Source: Pseudomonadota bacterium (GTDB lineage: Bacteria > Pseudomonadota > Gammaproteobacteria > Burkholderiales > Thiobacillaceae). From it: 55,169 nt of DNA. A program made the translations under genes and the position numbers. Below are positions 1-8,581 of this stretch, piece by piece (position 1 is the stretch's first letter; every line of letters starts with the position of its first letter). The notes beneath the pieces were generated by a model, which searched no databases, had not been told where the DNA came from, and saw nothing but the letters and a program-made list of their open reading frames with translations. The stretch lies in the NCBI GenBank assembly GCA_030836725.1, contig JAUPLV010000001.1, forward strand, positions 1 to 55,169, given 5' to 3'.

Positions 1-408
1 GGGCTCGAAACCCGGCGCGCCGGGGTCGGGCAATTGCCAGCGCATCACCAAGTCGCGCCCGGTCGCGCCGTCGGCCAGGTCGAGGGCGATGAGATGATTG
101 CCGGAGGCGCCGTCGTGCATCGCCACCGTCCCGACGAAGCGCAGGGACTCGGCTTCGCCGGCGAAGGCAAGCTGGTCCTCCTCGTCCACCCGCCAGCGCA
201 AGGGGTAGGTTTGCTCGATGGCGCGGCGGATGAAATCGACGACGACCGCCTGCCGCGAGGAGGTCGACATGCGCTGCTCGCCCACCTCCCAGCTCCGCGT
301 TCCGAGATTCAGGCCCGCGAACAGCAGGCTCAGGATGAAGCCCACCAGGGTCATGCCGATAAGCAATTCCAGAAGGGTGAAACCTTGCGAGCGACGCATG
401 GGGTTCAT
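1..408 (-). CDS. gspJ: Type II secretion minor pseudopilin GspJ (3' part outside window)
   Basis: The protein opens MNPMRRSQGFTLLELLIGM, a class III prepilin signal: a short basic leader, Gly before the cleavage site, then Phe and a conserved Glu five residues into the hydrophobic helix. The minor pseudopilin J joins I and K at the tip of the type II secretion pseudopilus. The ATG at 408 overlaps the gspI stop as ATGA, which fixes the start and implies translational coupling. About 136 codons are visible before the left edge cuts the gene; the family is usually about 200 residues. Its place after gspG-H-I is the standard order, which supports J over another prepilin-like protein. Confidence 0.85.
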   Translation of the reverse strand, partial: MNPMRRSQGFTLLELLIGMTLVGFILSLLFAGLNLGTRSWEVGEQRMSTSSRQAVVVDFIRRAIEQTYPLRWRVDEEDQLAFAGEAESLRFVGTVAMHDGASGNHLIALDLADGATGRDLVMRWQLPDPGAPGFEP

Positions 409-803
409 GGCCGGGGCGCCGCGCGCAAGGTGACGAAACGAAGGGTGCGCGGTTTGGTGGCGGTGTGGTCCCAGTTCACGGCGACTTCCACCTGGTACAG
501 GTCGACCGGCACGCCCGCCCCCTCCAGGGGCTGGGCGCCGGCGTCGTAACGCTGCACCGAAGTGCGCCACGTATAGCCGGGTTCCGCCCCGCCCGTGCTT
601 TCGCCCTCGGCCAGGGGCGATTCGACGCCGACGGCCGCCAGTTGCGATTCGGCGATGGCCACGGCCCGGCTATAGTTCTCCGCCGTGCCGATATTGCCGA
701 GCCCTCCGGAAAAGATGCGCATGAGCACCCCCAGCGCCAGGGCGAGGACGATGAAGGCGACCAGCACCTCCAGCAGGGAGAAGCCCCGGCAGGACCGTTT
801 CAC
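405..803 (-). CDS. gspI: Type II secretion minor pseudopilin GspI
   Basis: A 132-residue protein with the prepilin leader MKRSCRGFSLLEVLVAFIV, in which the peptidase GspO would cut after the Gly and methylate the new Phe. The following roughly 20-residue hydrophobic helix anchors the subunit in the inner membrane before assembly. The AIAESQLAAVG segment and the later W-R-x-x-V strand are typical of GspI. It forms the pseudopilus tip with J and K. The gene overlaps gspH upstream and gspJ downstream by four bases each, so H, I and J are translationally coupled. Length and position match the family. Confidence 0.9.
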   Translation of the reverse strand: MKRSCRGFSLLEVLVAFIVLALALGVLMRIFSGGLGNIGTAENYSRAVAIAESQLAAVGVESPLAEGESTGGAEPGYTWRTSVQRYDAGAQPLEGAGVPVDLYQVEVAVNWDHTATKPRTLRFVTLRAAPRP

Positions 804-1249
804 GGCGTATCCAGAATCTCGACCTGGCCAGTGAGCCAGTCGACATCGATGAGGTATTTGCGTTCGCCCATGGCCAGACTCACCCGGCCTCCGGTCGAAC
901 TGCCGTCGGGATAGAAGCGGATGGCGGCGGTACTGGCGTCGACGACTTCACCCTGGGATGTAAAGACGCCGATTTCCGCCTGTTGCGGCAGCTTGCGGGA
1001 CTTGCCGTCTCCGCTCAGCAGGAAACTGCGCGCCTCGACATCCAGGGTCAGGGTCGCCTCGGCCCGGCTGACGATGGCCTGGGAACGCGCTTTGCGCAGG
1101 CCGGCCGCCACCTGGCGGGCGCCCGCCTTGAGTTCGGCCGTCGAACCGCCGACGGCGAACATCGGCGGGATCAGGGCGTAGGTCAGCGCCAGCAGCGCCA
1201 GCACGACCAGCAGTTCCAGCAGGGTGAAGCCGGTTTGACGGGCTGTCAC
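800..1249 (-). CDS. gspH: Type II secretion minor pseudopilin GspH
   Basis: A 149-residue prepilin-like protein with the leader VTARQTGFTLLELLVVLALL. The proposed start is a GTG at 1249 that overlaps the gspG stop (GTGA). A longer upstream reading would run through gspG and place the prepilin signal far inside the protein, so I reject it. GspH is a minor pseudopilin that links the tip to the GspG shaft. The C-terminal half is beta-rich, ending in the YLIDVDWLTGQVEI strand pair, as expected for the globular head. It lies between gspG and gspI in the canonical order. Confidence 0.87.
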   Translation of the reverse strand: MTARQTGFTLLELLVVLALLALTYALIPPMFAVGGSTAELKAGARQVAAGLRKARSQAIVSRAEATLTLDVEARSFLLSGDGKSRKLPQQAEIGVFTSQGEVVDASTAAIRFYPDGSSTGGRVSLAMGERKYLIDVDWLTGQVEILDTP

Positions 1250-1677
1250 CAACTCACGATATCCCTGTCCTCGCCCTCGCCGCCCTCGCGCCCGTCGGCG
1301 CCGAGGCTGGAGAGATCGAAGGCGCCATGCTGGCCCGGGGATGCATAGATGTAGTCGGCGCCCCACGGGTCCTTGGGAACGGTCTTTTTCTTCAGGTAAG
1401 GGCCATTCCAGTTGGTCGCCCCGCCAGGCGCCTCGACCAGGGCCTGCAGGCCTTCCTGGGAGTTGGGATGACGCCCGACCTCAAGCTTGTACATGTCGAG
1501 CGCCGCCCCGAATTCCTCGACCTGGAGCTGGGCCGTGTCGGACTTGGCGCTGGAGACGTATTTCATCACGCGCGGCCCCGCCAGCGCCGCGAGCATGCCG
1601 AGGATAACCAGAACCACCAGCAGTTCGAGCAGGGTGAAGCCGCGCTGCGCCCTCGCCAATTTGAATTTGACCGACAT
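1246..1677 (-). CDS. gspG: Type II secretion major pseudopilin GspG
   Basis: A 143-residue protein with the prepilin signal RGFTLLELLVVLVILGMLAA and the GspG hallmarks: GPRVM after the helix, RHPNSQEGLQALVE, the WNGPYLKK and PKDPWG segments, and a C-terminal acidic patch rich in Asp and Glu (GADGREGGEGEDRD) where GspG proteins bind calcium. It is the shaft subunit of the pseudopilus that pushes folded exoproteins through the outer-membrane secretin. An AAGGAG ribosome site lies about seven bases before the ATG. A stem-loop between gspF and gspG may help give this abundant subunit its own mRNA level. Confidence 0.95.
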   Translation of the reverse strand: MSVKFKLARAQRGFTLLELLVVLVILGMLAALAGPRVMKYVSSAKSDTAQLQVEEFGAALDMYKLEVGRHPNSQEGLQALVEAPGGATNWNGPYLKKKTVPKDPWGADYIYASPGQHGAFDLSSLGADGREGGEGEDRDIVSW

Positions 1678-1705
1678 TTGTAACTCCTTTGCAAAATTTT
1701 ATTTT

Positions 1706-1729
1706 GATGCCGGGACAAAGCCCGGCATC
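1706..1729 (-). promoter_or_regulatory. Stem-loop between gspF and gspG
   Basis: Perfect 9-bp inverted repeat (GATGCCGGG / CCCGGCATC) with a 6-base loop, in the 145-bp gap between the gspF stop and the gspG start. On the transcribed strand it is followed by AAAATAAAATTTT rather than a plain U-run. It could be a leaky terminator or a 5' stabiliser of the gspG mRNA. The rest of the gap holds only the gspG ribosome site. Confidence 0.5.
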
Positions 1730-1822
1730 AACGTCCGGCCGCTCGAAAAATACCCCGAGGCGCCATCCATTTCGTGGCCATTCGCCGTCGCACCCTGCAG
1801 CGCTTCTTCGGCGCATCACCTG

Positions 1823-3037
1823 TCATACCGCCAGTTCGTTGACGCTCAGTATGGCCACCAGAATGGACATGATGATGGCGCCGATGAGCAGCCCCAGGCC
1901 CAGGATCAACGCGGGCTCGAGCAGGCCAAGGGTGCGTTTGACCGCGGTTTTCACTTCCCGGTCGAAAACGTCGGCGACCTGGATGAGCATTTCGGACAGC
2001 CGCCCGGTTTCCTCGCCGACCATGACCATGTGCACGCCCAGCCTTGGAAAGACCTCGGCCTCCATGAGCGGCACGCCAAGGCCCTTGCCTTCGCGCAGCT
2101 TGGTCGCCACTTCGTCGAGGCGGTCGGCCATGACGCTGTTGGTCAGGGTTTCCTTGACGATGGACAGGGCCGCCAGCAAAGACACGCCATTGTCGAGCAA
2201 GGTTCCCAGGGTGCGGGAAAAACGGGCCATCTCGATCTTGGCCACCAGGTCGCCGACCAGGGGCAGGGCGAGAAAGCGCTCGTCCCAGCGGTAACGGCTG
2301 TCGGGGTCGGCCATCTGGCGTTTGAACACGGCATAGAGGACCAGGCTGCCGCCAGTCAGCGCCCACCACCAGGCCTGGAAGAATTCGCCTGCGGCGACGA
2401 CGATCCGCGTCGCCAGGGGCAGGGCCTTGCCTGATTCCTCGAACATCTGGGTGAACTGCGGCACGACGAAAATCAGCAGCACGACGACCGAAACCACCGC
2501 CACCATGACCAGGATGGCGGGGTAGATCAGCGCGGACTTGACGGTTTCCCTGAGATCCTTGGATCGCTCCATGAACTCGGTCAGCCGGGCCATGACGACT
2601 TCCAGCGCGCCGCCCGCCTCGCCGGCGCGGATCATGTTCAGATAAAAGCGGGAGAAGACGCCCTTCTGGGCTTCCAGCGCGGCATACAGGGAGGCGCCGC
2701 CGCGCACGTCCTGACGCACCTCGTTCAGGATTTCGGCGACTTCATCCTTGTCCGCGAGATTGACCACGATTTCCAGGGCGCGGTCGAGCGGCAGGCCGGC
2801 GCGCAGCAGCGTCGCGATCTCGCGCGTCATCATGGCGATTTCGTCCTGGCTCACCCGCGCGCGTCCGAATCCGCCCAGCCAGCCGCCGCCGTTGCCCGCC
2901 GTCGCCTCTTCGACCTGGATCGGGATGAAGCCCTGGGCCTGAAGGTGATCGGCCACCGAATCGGGCGTGCGCGCCTCCATTTCGCCTTCGAGGATGCCGC
3001 CTTGCGCGTCCGCCGCCTTGTACTGGAACAGCGGCAT
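1823..3037 (-). CDS. gspF: Type II secretion inner-membrane platform protein GspF
   Basis: A 404-residue protein with two GspF/PilC helical domains, each followed by membrane segments. It starts MPLFQYKAADAQG, the usual N-terminus. Membrane helices are visible at about 170-195, 215-235 and 372-400. The repeated domain motif appears as EIATLLRAGLPLDRALE in the first half and FSRTLGTLLDNGVSLLAAL in the second. GspF sits at the centre of the inner-membrane platform and couples GspE ATP hydrolysis to pseudopilus growth. The gene starts one base after the gspE stop, so the two are coupled. Length matches the family (about 400). Confidence 0.95.
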   Translation of the reverse strand: MPLFQYKAADAQGGILEGEMEARTPDSVADHLQAQGFIPIQVEEATAGNGGGWLGGFGRARVSQDEIAMMTREIATLLRAGLPLDRALEIVVNLADKDEVAEILNEVRQDVRGGASLYAALEAQKGVFSRFYLNMIRAGEAGGALEVVMARLTEFMERSKDLRETVKSALIYPAILVMVAVVSVVVLLIFVVPQFTQMFEESGKALPLATRIVVAAGEFFQAWWWALTGGSLVLYAVFKRQMADPDSRYRWDERFLALPLVGDLVAKIEMARFSRTLGTLLDNGVSLLAALSIVKETLTNSVMADRLDEVATKLREGKGLGVPLMEAEVFPRLGVHMVMVGEETGRLSEMLIQVADVFDREVKTAVKRTLGLLEPALILGLGLLIGAIIMSILVAILSVNELAV

Positions 3038-3038
3038 C

Positions 3039-4733
3039 TCAGTCTTCCCGGGTCACGCGCAGCACTTCGTCGAGGGTGATGATCCCGGCGAGAACCTTGC
3101 GCAGGCCGTCCTCGTACAGGGTCTGCATGCCCTCCGCGATGGCCTGCCGGCGAATCTCCCCGGATACGGCATGGCGCATGACCAGGCTGCGGATCGTGTC
3201 GGTCATCGGCAGCATTTCCATGATGCCGAGCCGGCCGATGTACCCGGTGCCGCCGCACACCTCGCAACCCACGGGCCGATACAGCACGATGGGGGCATCG
3301 CCCGCATACCGCTTCAGCTCGAACTCCTCCACGACCTCGGGCAGGGGTTGATACGGCTCGCGACAGGCCGTGCAAAGCGAACGCACCAGGCGCTGGGCCA
3401 GGATGCCATTCACGGTGGACGTCAGCAGGTAGTCTTCCACCCCCATGTCGAGCAGGCGGTTGACCGTGCTGGGCGCATCGTTGGTGTGCAGCGTGGAAAT
3501 CACCATGTGTCCGGTAAGCGCCGACTGCACCGCGATCTGGGCCGTCTCCAGGTCGCGGATCTCGCCGATCATGATGACGTCGGGATCCTGCCGCACGATG
3601 GAGCGTAGCGCGTTGGCGAAGGTCAGCCCGATCTGCGGCTTGACCTGGATCTGGTTGACGCCCTCCATCTGGTATTCCACCGGATCTTCCACGGTGAGTA
3701 TCTTGACGTCCGGCTTGTTCAGCAACTGCAGCGCGGTATAGAGCGTGGTGGTCTTGCCGCTGCCGGTGGGGCCGGTGACCAGCACGATTCCGTGCGGCTG
3801 GGTCAGCGCATCGAGAAACAACTTGAGCGTCGCCGGATCGAAACCGAGGGTATCGAAATTGAGCGGCACGCCGCCCTTGTCCAGCACCCGCATGACCACG
3901 CTTTCGCCATGCATGGTCGGGACGGTGGAAACGCGCAGGTCGATTTCCTTGTTCCTGGCTTTCAGCTTGATACGGCCGTCCTGAGGCAGGCGGCGCTCGG
4001 CGATGTCGAGATTGGCCATGATCTTGATGCGCGAGATCACCGCCGCGGACAGCCGGCGCGGCGGCGATTCCACCTCCTGCATCACGCCATCCACCCGGAA
4101 GCGCACGATCAGGCTGTTTTCGAACGGCTCGATATGGATGTCCGAGGCGCGCGCATCCAGGGCGCGCTCCATGATCAGGCTGACGACGCGAATGACCGGC
4201 GCCTCGCTGGCCAGGTCCTTCAGATGCTGGACGTCGCTGCTCTCTTCCAGTTCGACCGGCCCTTCGGCCTCGCCGACAATCTGTCCGATGCTGCCGCGAC
4301 CCGCGACGTAGAGCCGCTCATACGCAGCCTCGATATCGCCCGGCAGGCCGAGCAGAACGTCAACCTCCAGCCCGGTCGCCAGGCGGAAGGCGTCGATGAC
4401 ATAGCGATCGAGCGGGTCGGCCATCGCCAGCACCAGGCGATCGGCTTTCTCGCGCACGGGCAGGGCGCGGGCCTCCTCAAGGAACCGGGTCGACACCCGA
4501 TCCTCGAATATCGGCAAGGCGGGGTAATCCTCGGCCGTGGCCAGGGGGATGCCAAGCTGATCCGACAGCGCCCGGTAAAAGCCCGCTTCGGCGACCCAGC
4601 CCTGCCCGATCAGGATTGCGCCGAGCCGCTCGGAACCGCCCCCGTCCTGCTGCAGCTTCAGCGCCGCCAGCAAGTTCGTGCGTTCCAGCGCCCCCTGCGC
4701 GACCAGGATTTCACCGATGAGTTTTTTTGACAA
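3039..4733 (-). CDS. gspE: Type II secretion ATPase GspE
   Basis: A 564-residue hexameric ATPase that powers the type II secretion pseudopilus from the cytoplasmic face. The N1/N2 domain covers about 1-180. Walker A GPTGSGKT is at 321-328, an Asp-box and Walker B-like DPDVIMIGEIRD at 383-394, and a His box (STLHTND) around 413-419. A zinc-type tetracysteine is formed by C454, C457, C490 and C493, as in GspE/PilB. The start is a TTG followed by TCA and an A7 run; no ATG lies nearby in frame and the ribosome site is weak. It is the first gene of the gspEFGHIJ run and is separated from gspF by one base. PilB is the nearest alternative, but the neighbours favour GspE. Confidence 0.95.
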   Translation of the reverse strand: MSKKLIGEILVAQGALERTNLLAALKLQQDGGGSERLGAILIGQGWVAEAGFYRALSDQLGIPLATAEDYPALPIFEDRVSTRFLEEARALPVREKADRLVLAMADPLDRYVIDAFRLATGLEVDVLLGLPGDIEAAYERLYVAGRGSIGQIVGEAEGPVELEESSDVQHLKDLASEAPVIRVVSLIMERALDARASDIHIEPFENSLIVRFRVDGVMQEVESPPRRLSAAVISRIKIMANLDIAERRLPQDGRIKLKARNKEIDLRVSTVPTMHGESVVMRVLDKGGVPLNFDTLGFDPATLKLFLDALTQPHGIVLVTGPTGSGKTTTLYTALQLLNKPDVKILTVEDPVEYQMEGVNQIQVKPQIGLTFANALRSIVRQDPDVIMIGEIRDLETAQIAVQSALTGHMVISTLHTNDAPSTVNRLLDMGVEDYLLTSTVNGILAQRLVRSLCTACREPYQPLPEVVEEFELKRYAGDAPIVLYRPVGCEVCGGTGYIGRLGIMEMLPMTDTIRSLVMRHAVSGEIRRQAIAEGMQTLYEDGLRKVLAGIITLDEVLRVTRED

Positions 4734-4762
4734 AACAGGCTTCCCAACAATCAGAACGCGTC

Positions 4763-4768
4763 ATTATA
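4763..4768 (-). promoter_or_regulatory. Candidate -10 box for the gsp operon
   Basis: TATAAT on the minus strand, about 30 bases before the gspE start, within an AT-rich patch in the 258-bp divergent gap (4734-4991). I see no good -35 hexamer at 16-18 bp, so this is a weak sigma70 call. I see nothing else definite in the gap. Confidence 0.4.
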
Positions 4769-4991
4769 TTTAAATTGCCCACAAAAAACGGGCGGGCATC
4801 TCGAACATGGCGTCTTTGACCGCTCGCCCCCGATGCCCCAAAATGCCCGCCGGAATGGCTGCCGGATCCGGTCCGCCCGCCTCTTGTCCGAAAAACCGAT
4901 GTGGGCGCGCCACCTCGCAACTTCGCTTCGATCATGGCAAGACGGCACGGGTTCCGTCCAAGGCGCTTTATAAAATCCAGAGGGTGTTGCT

Positions 4992-5894
4992 GTGGTAGTC
5001 GGTATTTTAGTGACGTACGAGCCTGACCTGGCAATGCTGGATGCGCTGTTGCGCGCCCTCAGGCCACAACTCGCCAAAGTCGTGATCGTCGACAACGGAT
5101 CGGCCCTTGACGTCGAGAAAAGCCTGAACCCTGGCCTGCTGTCCGACCTCGATGCGCAGGTGGTTCGGCTGCCCGCGAACCGTGGCGTTGCGGCCGCCCA
5201 GAACGTGGGAATCGAGATTGCCCGTCAAGCCGGAGCCCATTTCGTCATTCTGTTCGACCAGGACAGCGAGCCCGCTGCGGACATGGTTCAAAAACTTCTC
5301 GATGCAGCAACCGCGAAGGCGTTGTCGGGCGTTGCGATCGCGGCGGTAGGCCCGCGTTATACCGATGAGCGTCAGGACAATCCGCCGCCGTTCATCAGGA
5401 TCCGGGGCATATCGGTCGAGAGGCAAGCTTGCGACAACGGCGGTTCGGTCGTCGAGGTCGACTACCTGATCGCCTCCGGCAGTCTGATCCCGATGTCGAC
5501 GCTCGACGCGATCGGCCCGATGCGCGAAGACTTTTTCATCGACTACGTCGATATCGAATGGGGGTTGCGCGCCAGGAAGGCCGGTTTTCTATCGTTCGGA
5601 GTCTGCGCCGCCGCGATGCGCCACGATCTTGGCGATGCGCCGATCAAGCTCTTCGGGCGCATGATTCCGCTTCACAGCCCGCTGCGCCACTACTATCACT
5701 TCCGCAATGCCGTCCGCCTTTACCGCGAGCCCGCCCTGCCCTGGAACTGGAAGATTGCCGACGGCTGGCGTCTGCTGCTTAAATATTTCGCCTATTCCCT
5801 GTTCGCAAAACCCAGGCTCGAGCACTGGCGGATGATGTCCAGGGGCATCGTCGATGGCCTGACGGGACGCATGGGGAAGTATGACAGGAACTGA
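4992..5894 (+). CDS. Family 2 glycosyltransferase, rhamnosyltransferase-like
   Basis: A 300-residue GT-A fold enzyme. It opens with VGILVTYEPD and has VVIVDNGS at about 30-37 (nucleotide-sugar pocket), NRGVAAAQN at 63-71, and the metal-binding FDQDS at 88-92. The later DYVDIEWGLRARKAGF segment is characteristic of the RfbF/WbbL rhamnosyltransferase branch, which adds dTDP-rhamnose to O-antigen or exopolysaccharide. No membrane helix is evident. The proposed start is GTG at 4992 with AGAGGG upstream. The neighbours are another glycosyltransferase and an SDR, so it probably serves a surface polysaccharide, but no polymerase, flippase or sugar-nucleotide gene is present here, so donor and acceptor cannot be named. 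Confidence 0.8.
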   Translation: MVVGILVTYEPDLAMLDALLRALRPQLAKVVIVDNGSALDVEKSLNPGLLSDLDAQVVRLPANRGVAAAQNVGIEIARQAGAHFVILFDQDSEPAADMVQKLLDAATAKALSGVAIAAVGPRYTDERQDNPPPFIRIRGISVERQACDNGGSVVEVDYLIASGSLIPMSTLDAIGPMREDFFIDYVDIEWGLRARKAGFLSFGVCAAAMRHDLGDAPIKLFGRMIPLHSPLRHYYHFRNAVRLYREPALPWNWKIADGWRLLLKYFAYSLFAKPRLEHWRMMSRGIVDGLTGRMGKYDRN

Positions 5895-5947
5895 AATCGC
5901 TCACTGCCGGAACACCGCTTAGTCATTCACCCTTTGCCATATCGGCC

Positions 5948-6895
5948 ATGAGCGCTGCTCGGCCAGAAGCCATCCAGGACCATCCATTGGACTCTGTTTT
6001 ACAAGCCGTTTCAGTGATCATCGTCAACCACAACGCCGGAGAACTGCTGGCCGAGTGCGTAGGCACCGCCTTGGCGCAAGCCGGGCAGGTGATCGTCGTC
6101 GACAACGACTCGTCCGATTCGAGCATGGATCGGCTGGCGAGCCGGTTTGCCGAAGAGCCGCGCCTGACGATGCTTTGTGAAGATAAAAACCTGGGGTTCG
6201 CCGCGGGGTGCAATCTCGGGCTGGGTCTCGCAACCCAGTCCCATGTGTTATTTCTCAATCCGGACTGCATTCTCGCCGCGGGATCGTTGCGGCGCATGGT
6301 CGAGGTGCTGGAAAGCGATCCCCGCGCGGGCATGGTCGGCGGGCTGTTGACCAACCTGGACGGCAGCGAGCAGGGCGGTGGGCGGCGGGCCATGCCCACT
6401 CCGTGGCGCTCGTTTCTGCGGGCTTTCGGCCTGTCCCGCCTGGGCCGCCGTTGGCCCGGTCTTTTCCACGACTTTCATTTGCACAATCAGCCGCTGCCGG
6501 ATGCGCCCATCGCCGTGGAAGCGATCTCCGGCGCGCTGATGCTGGTGCGCCGGGCGGCGCTCGTCGATGTGGGACCCTGGGATGAGGCCTATTTCCTGCA
6601 TTGCGAGGATCTGGACTGGTGCATGCGCTTTCGCCAGCACGGCTGGAAAATTCTGTTCGTTCCCGATGCGCCGGTGGTTCACCATCACGGCCATTGCAGC
6701 CGCGCCCGGCCCATCTTCGTCGAATGGCACAAGCACAGGGGGATGGTGCGGTTTTACCAAAAATTCTACCGGCATCAATACCCCGGATTGCTGATGTGGC
6801 TGGTCAAGGCAGGCGTCTGGTTTCGCTTTGGCCTGATTTCGGCTTATCACTCGCTTCGGCTGGTGTTGAAGCGGCTAGGGGGTCGAGGTGGATGA
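5948..6895 (+). CDS. Family 2 glycosyltransferase
   Basis: A 315-residue GT2 enzyme with VSVIIVNHNAGELL at 21-34, VIVVDNDSSD at 48-57, KNLGFAAGCNLG at 80-91 and the metal-site motif NPDCIL at 104-109 in place of a strict DxD. The acceptor/base region EDLDWCMRFRQHGWKI matches the ED-x-x-L/W pattern of rhamnosyl- and galactofuranosyl-type transferases. It ends with a hydrophobic, basic tail (WLVKAGVWFRFGLISAYHSL) that may associate with the membrane. It starts about 50 bp after the previous glycosyltransferase, in the same orientation, and overlaps the next gene by eight bases. The sugar specificity is unknown. Confidence 0.85.
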   Translation: MSAARPEAIQDHPLDSVLQAVSVIIVNHNAGELLAECVGTALAQAGQVIVVDNDSSDSSMDRLASRFAEEPRLTMLCEDKNLGFAAGCNLGLGLATQSHVLFLNPDCILAAGSLRRMVEVLESDPRAGMVGGLLTNLDGSEQGGGRRAMPTPWRSFLRAFGLSRLGRRWPGLFHDFHLHNQPLPDAPIAVEAISGALMLVRRAALVDVGPWDEAYFLHCEDLDWCMRFRQHGWKILFVPDAPVVHHHGHCSRARPIFVEWHKHRGMVRFYQKFYRHQYPGLLMWLVKAGVWFRFGLISAYHSLRLVLKRLGGRGG

Positions 6896-7766
6896 GAAAC
6901 CCGGCACCGGCCTCCTCGGCGCAACCAGTCTGGTCGGCGAATGCGTCATCCCGCTCCTGATTGAAGACGGCCGCCGGGTATTCGCATACTCCAGGACTGC
7001 GTCTGGCCGCGCAACCGAAGCGGGCCTGACCTGGCTGCGGCCTGGCGAACCATTCCCCCCCCATGCCGAAGCCGCCGCAATCGGCGACTGGCTGTGCGTG
7101 GCCCCCATCTGGACACTGCCCGAATATTTCTCGATGCTGGAGCGTCACGGTGCCCGTCGCGTCGTCGCGCTTTCATCGACCAGCCGGTTTTCCAAGATCA
7201 ATTCTTCCGATGCGGCTGAAAACGCCACGGCTTCACGCTTGGCCGAAAGCGAGGCATCTCTTCAAGAATGGGCTGAAAGCAAGGGCATCGAATGGGTCAT
7301 CCTGAGGCCCACATTGATATACGGCCGCGGACGGGACAAGAACATCGCGGAAATCGCCCGGTTCGTGAAACGATTCGGATTTTTCCCGTTGCTGGGCAAG
7401 GCGGAAGGAAGGCGACAGCCCATTCACGCCGAAGATGTGGCTGCCGCGTGCGCCTCGGCATTGCGGGTCGCCCGTGCGGCGAATCGCGCCTACGACATTT
7501 CGGGCGGGGAGACGCTGTCCTACAGGGAAATGGTGATGCGCGTGTTCTCGTCCCTGAGACGCCCATCCAGGACGGTGACGATCCCCCTGGCCATTTTCCG
7601 CATGGCGGCGGCCTACCTGCGCCTGTTCCCCCGATACCGGAACTGGTCGGCCGCCATGGCCGAACGGATGAATGTGGATCTGGCGTTCGATCACGCGGAT
7701 GCGGCCCGCGAACTGGGATTTTCGCCCCGGCCGTTCCGGCTCGCGCCGGACGATTTGCCCGAATAA
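6888..7766 (+). CDS. NAD(P)-binding atypical SDR / epimerase-dehydratase family protein
   Basis: A 292-residue Rossmann-fold protein. The nucleotide-binding loop GLLGATSLVG lies at about 8-17. The sequence ALSSTSRF follows at beta-strand 5 and ILRPTLIYGRGRDKNI near the middle, the pattern of extended or atypical SDRs. No clear YxxxK catalytic pair is visible, so it may bind cofactor without classical dehydrogenase chemistry. The proposed GTG start at 6888 overlaps the end of the preceding glycosyltransferase gene. A role in nucleotide-sugar modification for the two glycosyltransferases is plausible, but so is a quinone-linked NDUFA9-like role; the sequence does not decide. Confidence 0.75.
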   Translation: MDEKPGTGLLGATSLVGECVIPLLIEDGRRVFAYSRTASGRATEAGLTWLRPGEPFPPHAEAAAIGDWLCVAPIWTLPEYFSMLERHGARRVVALSSTSRFSKINSSDAAENATASRLAESEASLQEWAESKGIEWVILRPTLIYGRGRDKNIAEIARFVKRFGFFPLLGKAEGRRQPIHAEDVAAACASALRVARAANRAYDISGGETLSYREMVMRVFSSLRRPSRTVTIPLAIFRMAAAYLRLFPRYRNWSAAMAERMNVDLAFDHADAARELGFSPRPFRLAPDDLPE

Positions 7767-8122
7767 AATATGGCGCAAAAATCGGCTGCCCTGGCTCCCG
7801 GAAACCCCATGCCATTCGTCGGCGGAGTCCTATTCCCATGCCTGCCCAATGGCTTAAACGATCAAGGCGTTTCTCATATGGTGATAAAAACGGATTGACC
7901 TTGGTCTTGGTCTAGGCACTGGACTAGGCCATGTTCTTGTTTGAATCCGGCGTCAAACAACCCCACAATGATGGTATGGTTTATGAAGTTCACCCGCTTT
8001 TGCAATCTGCAAGCCTGTTTTTGTGGAGTTGGCCGCCCTGGCCGTACACAACGGCCCGGTCAGTTCAAGACCAGCGGAAGCCGGGCATCAACGTAACCGC
8101 TACTGGATATAAGGAGAAGACA
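7767..8122 (+). promoter_or_regulatory. Leader region of bacteriohemerythrin with TTGTTTGA palindrome
   Basis: A 356-bp stretch without a supported gene. At 7937-7960 it carries a perfect inverted repeat, TTGTTTGA-N8-TCAAACAA, which looks like a dimeric regulator site. A strong AAGGAG ribosome site lies at 8111-8116. An open frame runs from 7931 into the hemerythrin gene, but its N-terminal 64 residues are low-complexity and unlike the family, so I treat it as leader. I see no convincing promoter hexamers. Confidence 0.5.
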
Positions 8123-8581
8123 ATGCCGATCGCATGGACTCAAGACTTGAACACTGGAATTGAAGTAATCGACGAACAGCATAAAAGTATCGTCGACTAC
8201 ATCAATCAGCTGGAGGAAGCCATCAAACTGCACGAGCGGTCCTTTGTCACGCATGTGCTCAACGAACTGGTCGACTATACCCTGTCGCACTTCGCCTTCG
8301 AGGAAAGCCTGCAGGAGGAAGCCGGGTATAAATTCGCAAAACCCCACAAGGCCGTCCATGATGTGTTTACCAAGCGCGTCGCTGCGTATCTACAGCGACA
8401 CAAGGACGGCGAAGAAGTCGCGGACCAGGTCCACGTCATGCTCTGCACATGGCTGGTGCACCATATCAAGCGTGATGACATGGCCTATGTTTCCGAGGTG
8501 AAGGCCAGCATGACCAATATCGTCAAGGACAAGAACAAGAAAGGCTGGCTAAGCGCCTCTCTCGGGCGCTTTTTCAAGTAA
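8123..8581 (+). CDS. Bacteriohemerythrin (O2-binding di-iron protein)
   Basis: A 152-residue single-domain hemerythrin starting MPIAWTQDLNTGIEVIDEQH. All expected di-iron ligands are visible: H20 (DEQH), H56 and E60 (LSHFAFEE), H75 and H79 (HKAVHD), H114 and D119 (HHIKRDD). Such proteins bind oxygen reversibly and serve as oxygen stores, carriers to oxygenases or oxidases, or redox sensors in microaerobic bacteria. Start choice: the ATG at 8123 has a consensus ribosome site seven bases upstream and gives the canonical N-terminus. It stands alone, with gaps of about 350 bp upstream and 277 bp downstream, so it is probably monocistronic. Confidence 0.93.
   Translation: MPIAWTQDLNTGIEVIDEQHKSIVDYINQLEEAIKLHERSFVTHVLNELVDYTLSHFAFEESLQEEAGYKFAKPHKAVHDVFTKRVAAYLQRHKDGEEVADQVHVMLCTWLVHHIKRDDMAYVSEVKASMTNIVKDKNKKGWLSASLGRFFK

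Noticed and set aside
7931..8122. N-terminal 64-residue extension of bacteriohemerythrin
   Set aside because: The family starts at MPIAW-type sequence, and the strong ribosome site at 8111 decides for the ATG at 8123. The extension covers a palindromic control site.
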